Part shown: positions 46,426-55,475 of the stretch, one piece after another
Position numbering within the stretch: position 1 is the first letter of the stretch
How the letters are laid out: the number at the start of each line of letters is the position of its first letter
NCBI RefSeq assembly: GCF_029978005.1
Contig: NZ_JARKOZ010000044.1
Location: 79,787-143,786 of the forward strand
Source: Solidesulfovibrio sp.
GTDB taxonomy: Bacteria; Desulfobacterota; Desulfovibrionia; Desulfovibrionales; Desulfovibrionaceae
Reading direction: 5' to 3'
Length of the DNA stretch: 64,000 nt
Notes under the pieces: model-generated
Databases searched by the model: none
Told to the model about the DNA's origin: nothing
What the model saw: only the letters and a program-made list of their open reading frames with translations
Position numbers and translations under genes: made by a program

Positions 46426-47316
46426 ATGGAAAAAAACACATCAAAAATAATACACGCGGTTGAAGGTACTGCTCTGAAACAGCAAACCGTTAAAACCGAG
46501 GTGCTCCATGCTGTCGAGAAGCAATACGGTCATGAGGCATACTCAAGTATTATTTATGAATTGGTGCGCTTGAAGTTTCCTCCGAGTGTTGCGCAGCAGC
46601 ATTTCATGGATATTATTGACCATATGCACAGCATGTCTCGTGCAATCGGGAAGGAGGTCGGCATTCACGTTGCGTGTTACGATTACTTCATTAATGTGAA
46701 GAGAATGATAAGGAATCCGGTGCTCATCAATGCGCAGCAACTCAGACGGAAAGAGGCGTTCGCTGAAAAGGACAACCTGACGGGGTTGCTGAACAAGCGT
46801 TACTTCTTTCGGGGAATTAACCTCGAAATTGAAAAATTCAAACGTTTTGGCAAGCCATTTTCTCTCTTGTTCATCGACATCGATCATTTCAAGAAGGTAA
46901 ATGACACCCATGGGCATTTGGCAGGGGATAAGGTCCTTGAAACGGTGGCTGACGTCCTTCGCCATGTCGCACGCTCATACGACATGATCGCGCGGTACGG
47001 CGGAGATGAATTCGCTGTCCTCTTGTCCCATATGTCCAGGAAAGATGCGTTGACGGTGGCGGAACGATTGCGGACCGCCATTGAACGGCAAAATATATCA
47101 TATGAATTTGGAGAGTTGGGACACGTCACTGTGAGTATCGGTATTGCAACCTTTCCAGTCGATGCACTCGACAGGACTGGAGTGGTGCGGCGTGCGGATC
47201 AGGCGCTGTATATAGCAAAACGCAGGCGCAATGCAGTTGTGGCCTATTGTGATTATAACCGAAGCGAGGCGTGCTTTTCAGTCGACCGCATGCTGGATCT
47301 CGACGACGAGACTTGA
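46426..47316 (+). CDS. Diguanylate cyclase (GGDEF domain)
   Basis: A protein of 296 residues. Residues 1 to about 110 are a helical region of unknown type. The GGDEF domain follows with DNLTGLLNKRYF, IDIDHFKKVNDTHGH, the active-site GGDEF at 192-196 and an intact inhibitory I-site RSYD at 183-186, exactly five residues upstream. It makes c-di-GMP from two GTP and should show product inhibition. No membrane segment is visible, so it is cytoplasmic. Given the adjacent EPS locus, control of polymer production is a reasonable inference. The start is uncertain: no good ribosome site lies near ATG 46426. The gene is visibly less GC-rich than the EPS genes. Confidence 0.88.
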   Translation: MEKNTSKIIHAVEGTALKQQTVKTEVLHAVEKQYGHEAYSSIIYELVRLKFPPSVAQQHFMDIIDHMHSMSRAIGKEVGIHVACYDYFINVKRMIRNPVLINAQQLRRKEAFAEKDNLTGLLNKRYFFRGINLEIEKFKRFGKPFSLLFIDIDHFKKVNDTHGHLAGDKVLETVADVLRHVARSYDMIARYGGDEFAVLLSHMSRKDALTVAERLRTAIERQNISYEFGELGHVTVSIGIATFPVDALDRTGVVRRADQALYIAKRRRNAVVAYCDYNRSEACFSVDRMLDLDDET

Positions 47317-47317
47317 G

Positions 47318-48832
47318 TTATTCGGATTTGACGTCAAAAGCAAAAGCCCAGGCCCCCTTGACAGCCATGCGCATTCGTAGGGCGCCGCTGTCCTCGAAGT
47401 CCTTTTCCAGTTGACGCTCCTCGGGACGTTGGAGATGGACGAAAATCACCCAGCCATGGCCAGCCGCCTGGACGGTTCGCTCCGCCTCCTGGAGCGATGC
47501 CTGGTTTCCTCGGATGACGGTAAGGGGATGGAACTTCGCAATACGCGGATCCCGTTGGCTATAGTACTGCCAAATCGGCACGGCGGCCTGGAAGACGAAG
47601 ACCGCATCGCCCGGCAGGCTGCGTTGCAGTATCTCTTCGCTGATTTTTTTGAATTCCTGATGTTCAAGGATGCCGGGATCGAGCACCATGGCCGCAACGG
47701 GACGAGCCAGAACGCCAAGCAAGGCCGCGACCGGCAGCCAGTACGCCACCGGCCAACGCAGGGCAAGCCGTGTCCCTAGGACGGTGGAACCTTCGGCGAG
47801 CAACAGGCAGCAGATGGGCAGCGTGAAAACCAGCAGGCGCTCATGGAGGGGAAACTTTCCTGCCAAAGAGAGGAGGACGGCCGCGGCAATCGGAAGGACA
47901 AGAACGAGGCCGTAGGCCGGGTCCCGCTTGAGAAGGGCAAAGCCTCCGATTGCCGCCAGCCCGAAGAGCGCTGCCCCTTGCCACGGAGAATGCAGTCCGA
48001 AGAAATGGCATAGGATCAGAGCGGCGCGTTCCCCATACCAGACAACCGCCTGCAGGGAATTCGGCAGGGGGGCCTCGAAGGTCTTCCAGTAGTCCATTCG
48101 CAGTTGTGTCTGGCTGGCTGGAAGCGCATAGCACACGAACATGGCGAGCAGGGACACAAACCCCACGGTCAGGAGAGCCCAACCTTTCCTTGGCTGCTTT
48201 GCGCCTGAAGTCATCTGCGCAAAAAGCAGCCCTCCGCCAACTCCGGCCAGCATGAATACCGTGGTCAAACCCAGCCATGGCGCGATGACAAAGACCAAAC
48301 CCCAGCCGAACGGGTGTTTTATCGGACCACCCTGTGAAAAGCTTATTCCGGCCAGGATAAAAAGAACCGAAAGCAAGGCTTCCGTCGAATAAGGCTTGAA
48401 TTCGGCGGCGTAGTAAATACTCCCGTAGGAAAACGCCAACAGGAAGGTTCCCACCAGCAGGGAGGATTGCGAATGCTTGCGTGAAAGCATCGGGAACAGG
48501 CAAAGTGTCAAGGCGCTGCTCATAAATGGTATACTTCGCAATACGATCTCGGAAGTGCCAAGAAAGTTCGTCAGGATCTTCACCAAAACAAGAAATAGCG
48601 GCGGCGGCGTCTGCTCATAGGGAAGCGGCAAGGAAAGAATATTGGAAAGTGAACGTTGTAAAACAGCCAAGGACAGGAATGCTTCATCCAGCCAGAGGGA
48701 ACGATTCGAGAGCAGATGCCGCACTTGAAGGGCCAGGCCGAGTGCCACCAGGCATATGAGCAAAATACGATAATTTCTCGGCGAGAATGCGCTCTTGGCA
48801 AGGAAGAAACAACGCACTTGATCGAGGCCCAT
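47318..48832 (-). CDS. GT39/ArnT-like integral membrane glycosyltransferase
   Basis: A protein of 504 residues with about ten membrane helices in the first 390 residues and a soluble C-terminal part. The first periplasmic loop carries the family signature NRSLWLDEAFLSLAV, including the Asp-Glu pair of dolichyl/undecaprenyl-phosphate-dependent mannosyl and aminoarabinose transferases. It would transfer a sugar from a polyprenyl phosphate donor on the periplasmic side. The ATG follows AAGGAGGAAATAACC. It converges tail-to-tail with the GGDEF gene with a one-base gap. A decayed IS3 element lies directly upstream, so its promoter may have been altered. Confidence 0.82.
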   Translation of the reverse strand: MGLDQVRCFFLAKSAFSPRNYRILLICLVALGLALQVRHLLSNRSLWLDEAFLSLAVLQRSLSNILSLPLPYEQTPPPLFLVLVKILTNFLGTSEIVLRSIPFMSSALTLCLFPMLSRKHSQSSLLVGTFLLAFSYGSIYYAAEFKPYSTEALLSVLFILAGISFSQGGPIKHPFGWGLVFVIAPWLGLTTVFMLAGVGGGLLFAQMTSGAKQPRKGWALLTVGFVSLLAMFVCYALPASQTQLRMDYWKTFEAPLPNSLQAVVWYGERAALILCHFFGLHSPWQGAALFGLAAIGGFALLKRDPAYGLVLVLPIAAAVLLSLAGKFPLHERLLVFTLPICCLLLAEGSTVLGTRLALRWPVAYWLPVAALLGVLARPVAAMVLDPGILEHQEFKKISEEILQRSLPGDAVFVFQAAVPIWQYYSQRDPRIAKFHPLTVIRGNQASLQEAERTVQAAGHGWVIFVHLQRPEERQLEKDFEDSGALRMRMAVKGAWAFAFDVKSE

Positions 48833-48834
48833 GG

Positions 48835-49700
48835 TTATTTCCTCCTTCTTGGTGATGTGGCCCGGATGTGGGACGGTTTGGCGATGCAGTAAAAGCTGGT
48901 TGTCTTGCCAGAGTTCGTGTTTGACGGATTAAGATGCCGGCCTCTGGTATCGATAGGTCCGCCGCCCATGTCCCAGCAGCCTTGATGTACCCGTTGCGTG
49001 TTGTACTCGACAAGGCATTTATCCAGCTCTTTGCGGAGCGTCTCGGCTGTTTCGTACATGGTCGGCCGAACCGCCTCCCGGAAAAGCTCATCAAACACCG
49101 TCTCGTTGAGGCGCTCCACGAGGCCGTTGGTTCGAGAGCAGCGCCCCCTGGTCCGCCGGTGTGAGGTGGTCCGGATGGGTTGGACAGGTTGGCGGCGAGG
49201 TTGAGCTATCGTCCGGTTGATGCTCCTGCCGCCTTGGAAGCCGAGTGACCATCCCGGCATATGTTGTTCCCCGGGCGGCGACCGTCAAAAGCCCAAGGCG
49301 GCCGCTGTTCGTTGTACAACGAACCGGTTGTCGCGCGCCTGCCGCGCCCGACCATCCCGCACCTTCGCCCCCGACGCGCCATTTTGCCAGGGCTCGCTCA
49401 AAAAATATTTCCCCACCGTGAGTTAGCCGATCTTGGCATGGATTTCTCGGATTTCGGCGGCGGCATCCTCCTGCATGGTTGCCGTCTTCCGGGAAAGGCC
49501 GCCACCATGCCTTCCTTGGCCGGGCGTTTACACCCCGCGATCCTTGTCGGATGCTCGTGCCCCCTGGCCAGCTCAGCCGGCGTCAATTCGCCGGTCAGCG
49601 CCTCAAGCGCCGCCTTGGCCTTGAAATCCGCAGAAAACTTCCCTCGCTGGGGCATTGAAAATCGTCCTCCGTCGTCGAGGACAAAAGCTTAACAAGCGGT
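48835..49700 (-). pseudogene. Decayed IS3-family transposase (OrfA and OrfB remnants)
   Basis: OrfA (about 49398-49655) starts MPQRGKFSADFKAKAALEAL and shows the helix-turn-helix pattern of IS3 OrfA, then loses frame; the next frame continues EIREIHAKIG and a stop. About 49070-49165 encodes an OrfB integrase tail (RTNGLVERLNETVFDELF, EYNTQRVHQGCWDMGGGPID). The integrase catalytic core between them is missing, so the element cannot move. The tail frame runs into the leader of the GT39-like gene. Confidence 0.82.
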
Positions 49701-50345
49701 CCACTTTAACACGACCACCTCAGCCTCCTGAGGCCTTTGTGCAGTGTGCTGCTCCAGCCTGTTTCAAGGACCTGCCCGCCTAGTGCAAGACTGCATAATA
49801 ACAAAACTTAACGTAAAATAGCGGCTATAGAATTAATATAATTTATAAAAATTAGAGCGATTAGAAACGAATATTGAGTGGAAGAGGTTGACCATGGCAA
49901 AAAATAGGATATTCTAGAAAGGCTGCAAAGTAATTTCCCTACACCAGTTATAGGCTATATAATGAATATAATTATAGAGTTACAGTCGAATAACACGATG
50001 TCTAAGTTCACCTATCTAGGGCCGGATGGAACATGACCAGGCTGTTGGATGTGCGCAAGCTCTCATCGATTAAGAACAGTTCAACGATTTCAAAGGTTCA
50101 CATGGATACTTCTTCAAAAGAGTCCTGCACAAATGACACGCAGGCCAGCGATTTGCTCGGCAGGGGTGTTCTCACCGGTGACAGCCCGGTTCGTTGGTAA
50201 ATATTCCCAAAGATTTTAAATCATAGGGTTATCGGCAAGGACGAGCGACATCCTCAAGCAGCCCACGCGAAATGGCGCAGACGAGAAGGCGCTTGCCTTA
50301 AGCAACACGTACATTTTCCCGGCCCGGCCGGAGGGGAGCAGCGCA
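49701..50345. other. AT-rich gene-free region
   Basis: The sequence right of the decayed IS begins with a possible IS end (GGTCCACTTTAACACGACCA at 49699-49718) and becomes strikingly AT-rich between about 49790 and 50030. No gene, tRNA or repeat array was found. It may hold promoters for the small gene at 50346 or be foreign DNA left from an insertion. Confidence 0.5.
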
Positions 50346-50534
50346 ATGCCAACCGAATACGTGAAGAAATTGGCCGACGAACACGGCATTTCGGTCGAAG
50401 AAGCCGAACACAGATGGAACGAGGCCAAGAAGAAGGCCAAGGAGGAAGGAACATCCAAGGATTACTATGCTTATGTCACGGCTATCTTCAAGAACATGAT
50501 GGGGGAGCCCAAAGGGCGCAGCCCCAAGAAGTAG
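50346..50534 (+). CDS. Small conserved-looking hypothetical protein
   Basis: A charged, helical protein of 62 residues: MPTEYVKKLADEHGISVEEA, then a Lys/Glu-rich helix and a basic tail (GEPKGRSPKK). The order (helix, YAYVTAIFKNMMG near the end) resembles short uncharacterised proteins seen in phages and environmental bacteria that begin with a KKLA segment and end with FKNMLG. Function is unknown. A GGAGGGG ribosome site lies nine bases before ATG. It sits with hemerythrin and catalase fragments, which may indicate a stress role, but this is only context. Confidence 0.65.
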   Translation: MPTEYVKKLADEHGISVEEAEHRWNEAKKKAKEEGTSKDYYAYVTAIFKNMMGEPKGRSPKK

Positions 50535-50671
50535 TTACGAACACGAGGACATGTTGGGCCGGCCCGACGGACGACAGGGTCTCATTTTCTGTCAACCGTC
50601 CGGCCGATTTGAACTTCTCGTGAAGTTCATTTGCCCTAGACGTCAACGCGAGCAGACGAAGGAAAAATCTC

Positions 50672-51413
50672 ATGAAAAAATCCAATCCATCCATCAAAGG
50701 TGCCGGATCTGTCCTCAGCACCGTGTCTGGGCCGGGCGACGCCAAGGCGCCGTCCAGCCTGGGCAGCGACGGACCGGATACATTGCTAAAGAAGGTTGTG
50801 GCCGGCCAGGAACTATCGGCCCGAATGCCTTACAATCCGACCAAGCGCGGTGAATACGGCCATGCGTCCCGGACGCCGCAGCCTGGCGCTGCCGTCGAGC
50901 CGGGAGAGGCTCTGGCCACAGCCTCCACAACCTCGGAAACGAATTCTTCCGTCAAGGTCGGCCAGGGGCGATCCTCCATTGGGAACAATCCCGCCGCGGG
51001 TCCTCTCGACCGCGTGCGGGTGGCTGGTGGGGAGCACCCTGGGCAAAGTCGCCACAAGCGACGGCCACGCCCTGGATGTCGAAATCTCTCTGGAAGCGGG
51101 ACCCTCGGCCCTTTACGACGCTCTGGTCGTGCCGAACGGGGCCGACGCGGTGGATGCCTGGCTGCGTGACGCCAATGCCCTGGATTTCGTGCGGGAGCAA
51201 TATCGTCACTGCAAGCCCATTCTGGTCGTGGGGGAAGACGGCAAGCGGTTCCTGGAAAAGGCCAAAGTCCCCACAACACTGCCGACTGGTGAAAGCGATC
51301 CCTCGATCGTAGGCCTGCGCGGTGAGGCCATCGAAAAGATCCTGCAAGCATTCAAGACGGCTTTGTCAACCCACCGTGCCTATGCCCGGGAGACGGACCC
51401 GCCCCAAGTTTGA
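50672..51413 (+). pseudogene. Frameshifted remnant ending in a large-catalase (KatE-type) C-terminal domain
   Basis: A start with a good ribosome site (AAGGAAAAATCTC then ATG 50672) opens a frame of unrecognised, Ser/Pro/Gly-rich sequence. From about 51020 the coding signal moves to the +1 frame, which encodes a stretch typical of the GATase1-like C-terminal domain of clade-2 catalases (VATSDGHALDVEISLEAGPS, ALYDALVVPNGADAVDAW, FVREQYRHCKPILVVGEDGK), ending at 51413. The catalase core with heme ligands is absent. It may be a deletion derivative of a katE gene. The catalase-domain match is firm; how the two frames relate is not. Confidence 0.6.
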
Positions 51414-51483
51414 GGAAGATTAACCCTGTAACGTCCCATCATGCCTTGCCTGTGAGGGACCTTCGAAGAACGAGGAAAATGCA

Positions 51484-51939
51484 ATGAACAACGCACTGTT
51501 TAAAGCCATCAAGGATGATCACCAAGAGGCGAAGTCAATTCTTGAGCAACTCTCCATGACCAAGGAAAGTGACTTGGAAAAGCGTGAAGAATTGTTCAAA
51601 ACTTTCAGAATCGCCTTCATTCCGCATCAAAAGGCTGAAGAAAAGACATTCTATAAGCCTTTGCTGCAAAAAAAGGCGTCACGAGATCCAGCTCTGGAAG
51701 GAATGGAGGAACATCATGTGGCTGACTTGGTCCTGAAGGAGTTGGAGCAACAGCCAAAGGACAAGGATCAATGGGGCGCCAAGATGAGTGTGTTCAAGGA
51801 ACTCGTGGAACACCACGTCCAGGAGGAGGAGAGCGAGGTCTTCAAGAGTGCGACAAAAGCGTTGAGTCCGGATGAGTTTCCCCAGATTCTGAAACAATTT
51901 GAAGAAGAAAAACAAAAACTCAAGGCGAAAGGCGTCTGA
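51484..51939 (+). CDS. Hemerythrin HHE-domain protein
   Basis: A helical protein of 151 residues with HHE-type metal ligands: His13 (DDHQEAKSIL), His48 and Glu52 (IPHQKAEEKTFY), His77/His78 (MEEHHVADLV) and His110/His111 with Glu residues (LVEHHVQEEESEVF). It probably binds a di-iron centre and senses or handles oxygen or nitric oxide, useful to an anaerobe facing oxygen. ATG 51484 follows GAGGAAAATGCA. It lies next to the catalase remnant, and the C-terminal tail is Lys/Glu-rich. Confidence 0.85.
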   Translation: MNNALFKAIKDDHQEAKSILEQLSMTKESDLEKREELFKTFRIAFIPHQKAEEKTFYKPLLQKKASRDPALEGMEEHHVADLVLKELEQQPKDKDQWGAKMSVFKELVEHHVQEEESEVFKSATKALSPDEFPQILKQFEEEKQKLKAKGV

Positions 51940-52101
51940 AACTATACAGGCGCGCGATGCTACCCCGGAAAATGGGGCAGGCCGTTGTCAAAGGGCTCAG
52001 GACAAGCCGTTGCCTCGAGTGACAACGGGCTTGGTCCCAAACTTCGAGCCCCCATCGGTCGTCAGCAAAAGCGCCGCAGCAGGCGTCACGCCGGTAAACG
52101 C

Positions 52102-52138
52102 AAAAGGGGTTAGGTCTTGTCGACCTAACCCCTTGAAA
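52102..52138. terminator. Strong bidirectional terminator
   Basis: A perfect 13-base-pair stem (52104-52116 with 52122-52134, AAGGGGTTAGGTC and its complement) with a five-base loop. On the minus strand it follows the tRNA-Arg gene and is trailed by TTTT; on the plus strand a short T-rich stretch (ATTTTT) follows within ten bases. Confidence 0.8.
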
Positions 52139-52142
52139 TTTT

Positions 52143-52219
<77 letters not shown>

Positions 52220-52340
52220 ACGCGAGAAAAGGAAAACTACGCGCCTCGCCCGGGACCGTCAACAGTTTTCTCGGGCCGGGCCGCTTTTTTTGGATTTTTC
52301 CTTCCGATCCCCAGGCCGACGGCCTACCGGGCCGCAAAAG

Positions 52341-52373
52341 AAAAGCCGCCCCGGGCGACCGGGACGGCTTTTG
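52341..52373 (-). terminator. Terminator downstream of the cyclophilin gene
   Basis: AAAAGCCG-CCCGG stem halves are mirrored across a GCGA loop (52341-52354 with 52359-52372, one mismatch), giving a GC-rich hairpin with A-run and T-run at its edges. It lies about 20 bases after the cyclophilin stop. Confidence 0.75.
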
Positions 52374-52393
52374 GCGTCGACGCGGGGCGGGCG

Positions 52394-53002
52394 CTACTCG
52401 CTGACCACTTCGGCCTTCTCGATGATCACCGGGACCATGGGCACGTTCTCGTGGAAGCCCTTGGTCATGGTCGGCACGGCCTTGATGGCGTCCACCACGT
52501 CCTGGCCGGAGACCACCTTGCCGAACACCGCGTAGCCCCAGCCCTGCGGGTTCTTGCCGGTGTGGTCCAGGAAACCGTTGTCCGCCACGTTGATGAAGAA
52601 CTGGGCCGTGGCCGAATGCGGGTCGGCCGTGCGCGCCATGGCGATGGTGTAGGCCTTGTTCTTGAGCCCGTTGTCGGCCTCGTTTTGGATCGGGGCCTCG
52701 GTGGCGCGCTCCTTCATGGACTTGTCCATGCCGCCTCCCTGGACCATGAAGCCGTTGATCACCCGGTGGAACACCGTGCCGTCGTAGTGCCCGGCCTTGA
52801 CGTACTTGAGGAAGTTCTCGACCGTGATCGGGGCCTTCTCCTTGTCCAGTTCGATAACGATGTCGCCTTTGCTGGTCGTCAGCTTGACCATGGGTTTTCC
52901 TCCCTCGGCCCGGACGGCGGACACGCCGCCCAGGGTTGCGGCCAGAACGCAGCAAAGCGCGACCAGCGCCCGCAGCCAGGAAATCCGGCCTATTGCCACC
53001 AT
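52394..53002 (-). CDS. Exported peptidyl-prolyl cis-trans isomerase (cyclophilin type)
   Basis: A protein of 202 residues with a signal peptide ([20 protein letters not shown]) and a full cyclophilin domain: [36 protein letters not shown] (catalytic Arg), [15 protein letters not shown] and [16 protein letters not shown]. It speeds proline isomerisation in folding periplasmic proteins. GGAGG lies about ten bases before ATG 53002. It is transcribed divergently from the kor operon. Confidence 0.93.
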   Translation of the reverse strand: MVAIGRISWLRALVALCCVLAATLGGVSAVRAEGGKPMVKLTTSKGDIVIELDKEKAPITVENFLKYVKAGHYDGTVFHRVINGFMVQGGGMDKSMKERATEAPIQNEADNGLKNKAYTIAMARTADPHSATAQFFINVADNGFLDHTGKNPQGWGYAVFGKVVSGQDVVDAIKAVPTMTKGFHENVPMVPVIIEKAEVVSE

Positions 53003-53152
53003 AACGTCAACCTCCGGGAAAAAGTTGTTTCGCCCTAAGGGAAATTCGCGTTTTCGTCGAGAGCCAAAATGAACCGTTCCCGCGCATTGCCAATTTTCGA
53101 CGAACACGTCACAGTCCGTGCAATCAAACCTTTTTCATACCGGGATGGTGGC

Positions 53153-53440
53153 ATGAGCGCGTCGAGCAAGGGACAAAACCGTGTCGTCGTCTACCCCGAC
53201 TGGTGCAAAGGCTGCGGCATCTGCGTCGCGTTTTGCCCGAAACACGTACTCGCGCCCGGCCCGGATGGCAAGGCCGTGGTCGTCGACGAGGACGCCTGCG
53301 TCAACTGCGGCTTCTGCGAGCCCCACTGCCCGGACTTCGCCATCGTGGTCGCGCCCCGAAACGGCAACGGCGTCAACGGCCGGCCCAACGGCAAGTCCCC
53401 GGCCACGGACGCCACCCACGGCAAGGAGGACTGCCCGTGA
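53153..53440 (+). CDS. korD: 2-oxoacid:acceptor oxidoreductase, ferredoxin-like delta subunit
   Basis: A protein of 95 residues with two 4Fe-4S motifs, CKGCGICVAFCPKHV and CVNCGFCEPHCPDFA, arranged as in KorD/PorD subunits. The C-terminal 25 residues are Gly/Asn-rich linker-like sequence. It passes electrons from the catalytic subunits to ferredoxin. Start ATG 53153 (GGGATGGTGGC upstream). Its stop overlaps the GTG start of the alpha subunit. Confidence 0.9.
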   Translation: MSASSKGQNRVVVYPDWCKGCGICVAFCPKHVLAPGPDGKAVVVDEDACVNCGFCEPHCPDFAIVVAPRNGNGVNGRPNGKSPATDATHGKEDCP

Positions 53441-54579
53441 GCCAGGTCCGCAAGAAACGCCGCGAGGCTTTCCTGCTCGGCAACGAGGCCGTGGTCGAGG
53501 GGGCGCTGGCCGCCGGCTGCACCTTCTACGCCGGCTACCCCATCACGCCCTCCACGGAAATCATGGAGACCATGGCCCGGCGGCTGCCCCAGCTCCCGGA
53601 CGGCGTCTTCCTCCAGATGGAGGACGAGATCGCCTCCATGGGCGCGGTCATCGGCGCGTCCCTGGCCGGGCGCAAGGCCATGACCGCCACCTCCGGCCCG
53701 GGCTTTTCCCTCATGCAGGAGCAGATCGGCTACGCCGCCATGACCGAGACGCCGCTGGTGCTCGTCGACGTCATGCGCGGCGGGGCGAGCACCGGGCTTC
53801 CCACCAGCCCGGGCCAGGGCGACGTGCAGCAGGCCCGCTGGGGAAGCCACGGCGACCACCCGATCCTCGTGCTCTCGGCGGCCGACGTGCCCGAGTGCCT
53901 GGAGATGACCGTCACGGCGTTCAATTTCGCCGAAAAGTACCGCACCCCGGTCGTCCTGCTCCTCGACGAGATCACGGCCCATACGAGGGAGAAGGTGAGC
54001 CTGCCCGAACCCGGCGATTTCGAGGTCTTCTCGCGCCCGGTGCCGACCATGCCGCCGGAGTGGTACAAGCCCTACGAGGAGACGCTCCGTGGCGTGCCGC
54101 CCATGCCGCCACTCGGCACGGGCTACCGTTTCCACGTCACCGGGCTCAGCCACGACCTGCTCGGCTTTCCCACCTCCCGCCCCGAGGAGGTCGCCGCCCT
54201 GGTCGAGCGGCAGTTCCGCAAGATCGACCGCTTCTTCCACGACGTCCAGCTCGTGGAGCACGTCATGACCGAGGACGCCGAGGCGCTGGTCATCGCCTAC
54301 GGCTGCGTGGCCCGCTCGGCCAGGCTGGCCGTGCGCCAGGCCCGCGAGGCCGGGGTGCGGGCGGGACTGCTCGTGCTCAAGACGCTGTTCCCCTTCCCGC
54401 GAAGCCACGTGGAGAAGCTCTTGCGTTCCTGCCGGCTGGCCGTGGTGCCCGAGCTCAACGTCGGGCAGATCTCCCGGGAGGTCAAACGCGTCAACGAGGG
54501 CTACGCCGCCGTGCGCACCATCAACCGCGTCGACGGCCAGATCATCGCCCCGGCCCAGATACTTAAGGAAATCGCCTAG
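53437..54579 (+). CDS. korA: 2-oxoacid:acceptor oxidoreductase alpha subunit
   Basis: A protein of 380 residues that carries the pyrimidine-binding half of the thiamine site: FYAGYPITPSTEIMETMA, QMEDEIASMGAVIGASLAG, SGPGFSLMQEQIGYAAMTE, and a transketolase C-terminal-like domain. The lack of a fused gamma domain and the four-gene order D-A-B-C are typical of 2-oxoglutarate:ferredoxin oxidoreductase (KorDABC), which makes succinyl-CoA, CO2 and reduced ferredoxin. A branched-chain 2-oxoacid enzyme is the main alternative. The start is GTG 53437, overlapping the korD TGA. Confidence 0.9.
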   Translation: MSQVRKKRREAFLLGNEAVVEGALAAGCTFYAGYPITPSTEIMETMARRLPQLPDGVFLQMEDEIASMGAVIGASLAGRKAMTATSGPGFSLMQEQIGYAAMTETPLVLVDVMRGGASTGLPTSPGQGDVQQARWGSHGDHPILVLSAADVPECLEMTVTAFNFAEKYRTPVVLLLDEITAHTREKVSLPEPGDFEVFSRPVPTMPPEWYKPYEETLRGVPPMPPLGTGYRFHVTGLSHDLLGFPTSRPEEVAALVERQFRKIDRFFHDVQLVEHVMTEDAEALVIAYGCVARSARLAVRQAREAGVRAGLLVLKTLFPFPRSHVEKLLRSCRLAVVPELNVGQISREVKRVNEGYAAVRTINRVDGQIIAPAQILKEIA

Positions 54580-54638
54580 GACGGCCTCACGCCGGGGAGG
54601 GGCCTCTTTTCCCCGGACAGGCAAGGAGACCGCGCGAC

Positions 54639-55475
54639 ATGGCCGAAGTGACCCAGCTCATCCACCAGTACCTGCGCCACAACAAGAAGTTTCCCCTGGT
54701 CTTCTGCCCGGGCTGCGGCCACGGCATCGTGCTCGGCTCGCTCGTGCGAAGCGTCCACGCCCTGGGACTTTCCAAGGACGAGGTGGTCGTGGTGGCCGGC
54801 ATCGGCTGCTCGGGGCGCATCGCCGCCTACGTGGACTTCAACACCGTCCACGCCACCCACGGCCGGGCGTTGACCATCGCTACGGGCATCAAGATGGCCA
54901 ACCCCGGGCTCACCGTCATCGCGGTCATGGGCGACGGCGACGCCTTCTCCATCGGCGGCAACCACCTGATCCACGCCGCCCGGCGCAACATCGGCGTCAC
55001 GGCCTTGGTGCTCAACAATTTCATCTACGGCATGACCGGCGGCCAGTGCTCCTCCACCACGCCCGAAGGGGCCTATTCCCACACCAGCCCCATGGGCCAG
55101 TTGGAGGCCGCCTTCGACATCGTGGAGCTGACCAGGGCGGCCGGGGCCTCGGGCGTGGCCCGGGGCACGGTCTTCCACGTCAAGGCCCTGGACGGGCTCA
55201 TCGCCGCCGCGCTCTCCCAGCCCGGCTTCAACCTGGTCGAGGCGCTGACCCCGTGCTTCACCCAGTACGGCCGGGGCAACGGCTTCAAGAGCGCCGTGGA
55301 CATGTTCAAGTGGCTCAAGGACAAGGCCGTGCCGCTGGAGGCCTACGAGAAGCTCGAGGACAAGGCCGGCCGCATTCCCATCGGCGTCTTCGTCAAGCGC
55401 GACGCGCCCGGGCTCGAGACCCGCTACGCGGCCATGCGCCAGAGGCTTCTGGAGAAAAGGGGAGGGGCGGCATGA
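54639..55475 (+). CDS. korB: 2-oxoacid:acceptor oxidoreductase beta subunit (TPP-binding)
   Basis: A protein of 278 residues with cluster-ligand Cys residues in FCPGCGHG (Cys23, Cys26) and GIGCSGR, and the thiamine-diphosphate motif VMGDGDAFSIGGNHLIHAAR ending in the ALVLNN strand. An AAGGAGA ribosome site precedes ATG 54639 by nine bases. The 59-base spacer from korA contains a small G/C-rich imperfect repeat (GGGGAGGGG/CCCC) that could tune downstream expression. Confidence 0.93.
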   Translation: MAEVTQLIHQYLRHNKKFPLVFCPGCGHGIVLGSLVRSVHALGLSKDEVVVVAGIGCSGRIAAYVDFNTVHATHGRALTIATGIKMANPGLTVIAVMGDGDAFSIGGNHLIHAARRNIGVTALVLNNFIYGMTGGQCSSTTPEGAYSHTSPMGQLEAAFDIVELTRAAGASGVARGTVFHVKALDGLIAAALSQPGFNLVEALTPCFTQYGRGNGFKSAVDMFKWLKDKAVPLEAYEKLEDKAGRIPIGVFVKRDAPGLETRYAAMRQRLLEKRGGAA

